From Parachlamydiales bacterium (GTDB taxonomy: Bacteria > Chlamydiota > Chlamydiia > Chlamydiales > SM23-39), in the NCBI GenBank assembly GCA_020058465.1, contig JAGVDZ010000173.1, forward strand, positions 1 through 5,632: 5,632 nt of DNA, given 5' to 3'. The translations under genes were made by a program, and so were the position numbers. Positions 1-3,841 of this stretch are shown here, piece by piece. How positions within the stretch are numbered: the stretch's first letter is position 1; every line of letters begins with the position of its first letter. The notes beneath the pieces were generated by a model. The model worked only from the letters and a program-made list of their open reading frames with translations, was not told the origin of the DNA and made no database searches.

Positions 1-1
1 A

Positions 2-22
2 GCTAAACTTAAAAAGTTTAGC
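2..22. repeat. Perfect 9-bp hairpin at left edge
   Basis: GCTAAACTT at 2-10 is the exact reverse complement of AAGTTTAGC at 14-22, with an AAA loop. On the plus strand it is followed by GATACCAAG rather than a T run, so it is not a standard intrinsic terminator for a gene entering from the left. On the minus strand the flank lies outside the window and cannot be judged. It may be the edge of a larger repeat or a terminator-like stem of an upstream gene. Confidence 0.6.
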
Positions 23-61
23 GATACCAAGAAAGGTGAACTCCAAGCGTCGCCGACACTG

Positions 62-162
62 TCAAAAACCAACTTTTGAGTTCATTTGTGTATATCTTCT
101 TCAAACAACTCTTAAAGAGCCGCGCGCAGTATACACAAATGAATTCAAAAGTTGGTTTTTGA
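62..162. repeat. 33-bp inverted repeat with 35-nt loop
   Basis: Bases 62-94 and 130-162 are reverse complements over 33 bp with a single mismatch (GAG at 78-80 against GAA in the complement of the right arm). The 35-nt loop (95-129) contains a short GC-rich stretch, CGCGCGC, at 121-127. Such long near-perfect arms are typical of a MITE remnant or a palindromic intergenic repeat. No transposase is encoded in or beside it and no clear target duplication was seen. Its mobile origin is an inference. Confidence 0.8.
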
Positions 163-176
163 GTTCATTTGTGTAT
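131..176. repeat. Second hairpin using a third copy of the 20-bp core
   Basis: The 20-bp core TTTTGAGTTCATTTGTGTAT occurs at 74-93 and again, identically, at 157-176. An inverted copy with one change lies at 131-150. The 131-150 and 157-176 copies form a 20-bp hairpin with a 6-nt loop (GTTGGT). The 131-150 copy can therefore pair either with 74-93 or with 157-176, but not both. This is directly visible; any regulatory switch is speculation. Confidence 0.8.
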
Positions 177-251
177 GTAGGTCTCTTTCGAAACCGAGGC
201 TCTTATCCCCCTTATACCAAACTTGGGCAATAACTTCGAATTTGCGGTCTA

Positions 252-355
252 ATGCCATTCGCTAGAAATAAATTCATAAATTTAACAAGAAGGCAGCACA
301 AATTTATTGCTAAGCCGACGCAGTTAAATCTGAATTTATTTCTCGCGAATGGTAT
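252..355. mobile_element. MITE-like long hairpin element
   Basis: Arms 252-276 and 331-355 are inverted repeats of 25 bp with one mismatch (T263/C344) and one G-T wobble. Pairing continues inward after a 1-nt shift: 280-286 pairs with 323-329. An inner stem pairs GGC and AGCA at 292-298 with TGCT and GCC at 308-316, leaving two unpaired A. Nearly the whole 104 bp can thus fold. TAAT occurs immediately at both edges (250-253 and 355-358), which could be a TA or TAAT target duplication, but such AT-rich matches arise easily by chance. There is no coding capacity. A non-autonomous element is the best reading; a structured regulatory RNA cannot be excluded. Confidence 0.6.
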
Positions 356-358
356 AAT
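330..358 (+). promoter_or_regulatory. Candidate promoter for ftsQ, partly inside the repeat
   Basis: A perfect -10 hexamer TATAAT lies at 353-358. At 17-nt spacing the -35 position is CTGAAT (330-335), which matches TTGACA at only three positions. The -10 overlaps the outer edge of the MITE-like repeat and the -35 lies in its right arm. Transcription would start around 365, leaving a leader of about 30 nt before the ATG at 395. A further AT-rich stretch at 364-375 could also serve. The assignment rests on sequence match only. Confidence 0.4.
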
Positions 359-394
359 ACCAAATATTATATAAACTAAACAACTCAGGCGACT

Positions 395-1288
395 ATGCTC
401 TGGAGCGCTAAAAAAGCCGTTGTATTCCTTGCCTTGTCTTGTATTACAACCATTGGACTCAGCTCTGTTGTCCTTTGGTCAACGTACTTCCGACGCCCTG
501 ACCCTCAAGACATACCCATACGTTACCTAATCCAAACTGGGCCTGAACTAGAAGCTTTGTCCTCCTCCTACCTCATCCATCTCATGCAAATCTCCCCCTC
601 ATCCCCCCCCTCACTTTCCACCTATTGTCTATCGACAGCTCATCAAAGACTTCTTACGTCACCACTCATCCAAGAGGCCAAGCTGAAAAAGATCTATCCT
701 GACACCCTCTACGTCGACTATACGATCCGTCACCCCGTCATGACTCTCATGGACTATGAGAATGTAGGTCTAGATAAAGATGGTTACCTAATTCCCTTAG
801 CCCCGTTTTCGACATCGCAACACTTACCTAAACTCTATCTAGGATTACCCCCCTTCGACCAACAAAATCCAGACTGGCTTAAAAGATGTGGAGGCAAGTG
901 GCATCACCCTATTTGTCCCTCACTACAAAGCCGAGCTGTTGAACTTTTAAAACTCAACCAAGACCTCCTTGCCCAATCTTCCGTACACGTGAAGATCATA
1001 GACTTATCCCAAGCCTTGGCCCCTACTCTTGGACAAAGAGAAATTGTCTTATCCATCGAGGAAACCATCTTGTGGCATGGTGTCGAGCTCACATTTCCAA
1101 GAGTCCTCCGCATGTCCACAAAAAATCTAAAAGAACAGCTCGAACACTTCCTCTGGCTCAAAGAAGCTATGTGGCAAGACTACCAGACACAGCTACCTCC
1201 CAACATACAGCCCACGATTTTCACACCCCGTGTGATTGACTTACGAATTCCCAAGGTCGCTTTTGTTGAAAATAGACCTCTTTCGTAA
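395..1288 (+). CDS. ftsQ: FtsQ-like cell division protein (POTRA/FtsQ family)
   Basis: This 297-aa bitopic membrane protein should act in the divisome, linking early and late division proteins. Residues 7-30 form one transmembrane segment after a short basic cytoplasmic start. A POTRA-like region follows at about 44-115; its end reads KLKKIYPDTLYVDYTIRHP, the pattern of FtsQ proteins where a 'wP.tL.v...er.P' strand closes the domain. GLDKDGYLIPL (125-135) matches the usual 'D..G' beta turn, and VIDLRIPKVAFV near the C terminus (280-291) matches the terminal FtsQ strand 'iDLR.p..v.v'. Length is normal for the family. The ATG is the only start after an in-frame stop at 377-379; a weak AGG lies 5 nt upstream. 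Chlamydia has a divergent FtsQ homolog (CT764, from memory), which this resembles in style. No murC or ddl gene adjoins it here. Its 3' end overlaps the opposite-strand gene by 48 nt. Confidence 0.8.
   Translation: MLWSAKKAVVFLALSCITTIGLSSVVLWSTYFRRPDPQDIPIRYLIQTGPELEALSSSYLIHLMQISPSSPPSLSTYCLSTAHQRLLTSPLIQEAKLKKIYPDTLYVDYTIRHPVMTLMDYENVGLDKDGYLIPLAPFSTSQHLPKLYLGLPPFDQQNPDWLKRCGGKWHHPICPSLQSRAVELLKLNQDLLAQSSVHVKIIDLSQALAPTLGQREIVLSIEETILWHGVELTFPRVLRMSTKNLKEQLEHFLWLKEAMWQDYQTQLPPNIQPTIFTPRVIDLRIPKVAFVENRPLS
603..610 (+). repeat. Run of eight C inside ftsQ
   Basis: An uninterrupted C8 tract encodes part of a Ser/Pro-rich stretch (SPSSPPSL, residues 67-74), within a C-rich region from about 594. 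Gain or loss of one base would frameshift ftsQ early. Runs of this length can slip during replication; whether this one varies is unknown. Confidence 0.7.
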
Positions 1289-2095
1289 TATATCCATATT
1301 CAAATAGCGATCGATACGGGCTTGCAAAATATACCGTAAAGAACAGTCCCGAATCCCATGCATCGGTAGCTGACCCCCCTTGAGAGGCTCTGACGATGTG
1401 GTCACATCGTCCTCATAAAATCTCCAACAACAAGTCTCCGGACAATACACATACTGCTCTATGGATGCACATAAAGAGCTGGGAATGTGGATCGATGGTG
1501 CGATGGCAAGGACATGGATTCTTGTTCGAACTCGCTCAGGTAGACGTGCCTGCAAAGCCTCATAGGTGAGCTTCGCCCCCGGCCCCACAGAAATATGCAA
1601 TAGTCCAGAGGTCGGATTGAGCCGGTGAGCTTGATCGAATGCATCCCAAGCACTTCTCATTAAAGCTGTCATCTTTGAAAAGCGTTGCCCAGATGAAAAA
1701 ATAAGACCTTCGCTCAAATCTTTTGTCAAACCTTCAGACGAACAGATAAACCACTCTACACTGCAACCTTGCGCTATCGAATGAACACAAGTCGCATCAG
1801 CATAAGCTTCATCAAAACTGATCCCAATGCCACTGAGACCCTCGATCCGATGGGATACAAAATCTCTACCCAACAACAAAATCTTCCGATGGTCCCGCTT
1901 AACTTGCACCTGTTCAGGACGAAGAGCCCCCCGCAAAGAGGCGCGATCAGAGCCAAGACCCTCCCAAGGAAGATCCACATTTAAAGACTTTCCCTTCTTC
2001 CGATGATCCTGTTGAAAATCTCTCCTATGGTCCCCGCCAAACAATCTCTCAACTTCCTTAATCTCCAAAAGGACCTCCCTTCCAATAGAAAACAT
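1241..2095 (-). CDS. DUF687-like chlamydial protein
   Basis: This protein of up to 284 aa is third in the cassette downstream of pckG. Residues 90-200 resemble the chlamydia-specific DUF687 family as I remember it: GIGISFDEAYADA, then a region ending in a strand LLHISVGPGA (165-174), then ALQARLPERVRTRIHVLAIAP (180-200) and an SLCASIEQYVY stretch (207-217). Family members have an alpha/beta-hydrolase-like look around a strand, HSxGA, helix unit. Here the His-Ser pair is replaced by SVGPGA, so catalysis is doubtful. Residues 1-75 are highly charged and I do not recognise them; no signal peptide or membrane segment is seen. The start is uncertain: ATG at 2095 has no good ribosome site, while TTG at 2068 (275 aa) is preceded by AGGGAGG at 5 nt. 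The gene overlaps the upstream gene by 11 or 38 nt and its stop lies inside ftsQ on the other strand. Function unknown. Confidence 0.6.
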   Translation of the reverse strand: MFSIGREVLLEIKEVERLFGGDHRRDFQQDHRKKGKSLNVDLPWEGLGSDRASLRGALRPEQVQVKRDHRKILLLGRDFVSHRIEGLSGIGISFDEAYADATCVHSIAQGCSVEWFICSSEGLTKDLSEGLIFSSGQRFSKMTALMRSAWDAFDQAHRLNPTSGLLHISVGPGAKLTYEALQARLPERVRTRIHVLAIAPSIHIPSSLCASIEQYVYCPETCCWRFYEDDVTTSSEPLKGGQLPMHGIRDCSLRYILQARIDRYLNMDILRKRSIFNKSDLGNS

Positions 2096-2798
2096 GTCTT
2101 GCTACAAGAGCTGTCAAGAACTGCCTAGATACACACTCTCCCCTTGAAAAATCTTCCGACGAAAGAAGACCACTGCCCGCAAGCAGCTGAGCTACGATAT
2201 TTTCAAACTGAACACGAATTTCTTTTGCTTGCTGTGTTAGATTCAAAAACAAAGATCTCGACACAAAATAACAAATACAAGACGTGACAATTACACAACA
2301 AAGCCTTGCCCAAATCGCCGAAATCCAGCACATAGACAAAATCAGTACAACACAAGAAATACGTAGCCCAGTTTTAGGACAGATCACCTCATCCAAGTAA
2401 CGTCTCTTCAACAGATAAACCTCCTTGGATAAACTGTCCAAAAACCGCCTCCAACTTTGTTCCCTCAGCAATAGGATGTGTCTGTCCCTCAAATAACGGT
2501 ACGAGCAGCGCCGTCTTTGTCGGTCTGCTTGAAGATCTGAAAGGGTTGCATTCAACTGATCGATCTCAAGTTGTCGATTAAGATTCTCTGCCGAGAGGAT
2601 GCTATTTTGGCTCTGGAGCTGTCCATTTCGGGACTGTAAAATGAGATTCTCTTCATGGGCTATGTTCCACCTCTCACGCACGTCTCGACACTCCACTCGA
2701 GTCTTTTCAAGCGTCTGTTCACCCTCCATCCGAGCCTGCTGTAAACTCTGAATTAATTGCATACTATCACCGAGAAGACCTGGCGGCACAGACAACAC
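2058..2798 (-). CDS. Coiled-coil protein with C-terminal Cys-rich membrane hairpin, Inc-like
   Basis: This 246-aa protein is of no family I recognise. Residues 12-135 are charged, rich in Gln, Glu, Arg and Leu, with heptad-like spacing, and predict a long coiled coil. Residues 145-186 form two hydrophobic segments (about 145-163 and 166-185) separated by one Arg (R165), a bilobed hairpin like that of chlamydial inclusion-membrane proteins. Six cysteines fall within 149-176, which is unusual. A 60-residue tail follows. There is no N-terminal signal peptide. The start is GTG at 2798, sharing its G with the TAG of the preceding gene, with GAGGGGG 7 nt upstream; an ATG at codon 13 (MQLIQ) is a weaker alternative. 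Coupling to the 327-aa gene suggests the two products work together. Inc-like location is inferred from architecture only; a phage or structural membrane protein is possible. Confidence 0.75.
   Translation of the reverse strand: MLSVPPGLLGDSMQLIQSLQQARMEGEQTLEKTRVECRDVRERWNIAHEENLILQSRNGQLQSQNSILSAENLNRQLEIDQLNATLSDLQADRQRRRCSYRYLRDRHILLLREQSWRRFLDSLSKEVYLLKRRYLDEVICPKTGLRISCVVLILSMCWISAIWARLCCVIVTSCICYFVSRSLFLNLTQQAKEIRVQFENIVAQLLAGSGLLSSEDFSRGECVSRQFLTALVARHVFYWKGGPFGD
2074..2080 (-). promoter_or_regulatory. Strong ribosome binding site pointing to a TTG start
   Basis: On the minus strand AGGGAGG lies 5 nt before TTG at 2068-2066, which is codon 10 of the longest reading of the DUF687-like gene. 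It is by far the best Shine-Dalgarno match near this start. The upstream ATG at 2095 is preceded only by CTCTTGTAGCAAGAC. Translation may therefore begin at 2068, just before the upstream gene stops at 2058. Confidence 0.5.
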
Positions 2799-3781
2799 TA
2801 CGACACCCCCTCATTCGATAGGCTTTTCTCTCCTCGGTCATCCGAAGAGACCCCTTCCACGTCTTGATCCAATGCCTCGATCACACACTGGATCAATGGC
2901 CTCAGATAAGCACTGGACGTTTGGACACAAGCCAACGTCAAGGAACAAGACTGGAACTTCTCCTGAGCCTCCTTCTGCAAGTGAGAGTCAGCACCCAATT
3001 CATTGAAATGCCCCATTGCATCTCCAAGATGCTTTAAGAAGTCCTCATTGGCTCGAGATACAATATCCAATAACTTTCGCCTCTGGCTTTCCCCAGAAGA
3101 CATCGGCGACTGGACACTCTCTTTAATCTTTCGCAAGAGCTCAATACACTGCTCAAACAAGGGTGCTTTCTCCCTTAAAGTCGTACATCTTGCGATCTCA
3201 AGCTGCTTGCTTTGAAGATCTTTTAAAAGAGATTGTCTTGTCCTCTCCAAACGACACAAGGCTTCTTTCTGCCTTTTCTTTTCAGCGATAGCCCCCTCCA
3301 AAGCTTGTTGTAAATCTTCCTCTCTTTGCTCTCCAAGATGCGCGGTACGCCGCATCTGCGCATTGAGAAACAATTGCGCATCCCTCTGCTCTTTGATCCT
3401 CCCAATTTCAACATCTTGCTCTTGGCTATTTTGGTTTTGTAGAACTATGTCTTCTCTCGTCTGAACCAGCGCCTCTTCTGTCGGAAAGATCTTAGCTTGC
3501 ATTGAATGGAGAAGTCCTAATGTCGTCTGATGTGCCTGGAGGGCCTCTTTCGTTCTACCTTGTTCCTTGAGCAACAAGACACTCAGTCCAATCCCATAGA
3601 CGAGAATAGCCACCACATTCAACCACAAAGGGACAAAGCGAACGATAGAAAGGGCCAGAAAAGGGAGGAGATACCGTTGCAATTCCCATTGTTCACGAAG
3701 AACTGTCACCCATCGATGTGCCTCGACAGGGGGCTTGCTTACCACCAGCTGTGGTGCAGCTCTAAAAATGGCTTCTATCAT
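2798..3781 (-). CDS. Membrane-hairpin plus coiled-coil protein, Inc-like
   Basis: This 327-aa protein is of no family I recognise. Residues 1-36 are soluble; 37-71 are hydrophobic in two lobes (about 38-47 and 52-71) broken by RFVP around residue 48, a short membrane hairpin. Residues 75-225 are rich in Gln, Glu, Lys, Arg and Leu with heptad-like spacing, predicting a long coiled coil. A partly helical domain (232-303) and an acidic tail follow. The order, short soluble N terminus, bilobed hydrophobic domain, coiled coil, is that of IncA-type chlamydial inclusion proteins, which are type III secreted and display coiled coils to the host cytosol; I infer that possibility, not function. The ATG is the only usual start after an in-frame stop at 3833-3835; its AGGA is 12 nt upstream, so initiation may be weak. 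It lies 60 nt after pckG with no terminator between. Confidence 0.75.
   Translation of the reverse strand: MIEAIFRAAPQLVVSKPPVEAHRWVTVLREQWELQRYLLPFLALSIVRFVPLWLNVVAILVYGIGLSVLLLKEQGRTKEALQAHQTTLGLLHSMQAKIFPTEEALVQTREDIVLQNQNSQEQDVEIGRIKEQRDAQLFLNAQMRRTAHLGEQREEDLQQALEGAIAEKKRQKEALCRLERTRQSLLKDLQSKQLEIARCTTLREKAPLFEQCIELLRKIKESVQSPMSSGESQRRKLLDIVSRANEDFLKHLGDAMGHFNELGADSHLQKEAQEKFQSCSLTLACVQTSSAYLRPLIQCVIEALDQDVEGVSSDDRGEKSLSNEGVS
2806..2812 (-). promoter_or_regulatory. Ribosome binding site for the GTG start at 2798
   Basis: GAGGGGG on the minus strand lies 7 nt before the GTG at 2798-2796, inside the last codons of the preceding gene. The GTG overlaps that gene's stop codon TAG (2800-2798) by one base. 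This arrangement supports the GTG over the downstream ATG and indicates stop-start translational coupling. Confidence 0.65.
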
Positions 3782-3841
3782 GGGGCGGGAGGATCCTAAA
3801 AATGCCCTTTGATAGCAAATAGAATCTAAAACTTATTACAA

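Noticed and set aside
2..22. Left-edge hairpin as an intrinsic terminator
   Set aside because: No T run follows on the plus strand, and the minus-strand flank is outside the window.
62..176. CRISPR-like repeats
   Set aside because: Only three copies, one inverted, with unequal spacing (37 and 6 nt) and no cas genes.
36..233. Open frame of 65 codons in the left intergenic region
   Set aside because: It runs through both arms of the 33-bp inverted repeat and the third core copy, has no good ribosome site, and resembles no protein I know.
1769..1984. Open frames on both strands inside the DUF687-like gene
   Set aside because: They overlap the longer coding frame fully and lack ribosome sites or recognisable domains.
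3806..3841. Promoter in the gap between pckG and the 327-aa gene
   Set aside because: A TTGTAA-like -35 is present right after the pckG stop, but no hexamer at suitable spacing matches TATAAT at more than three positions.
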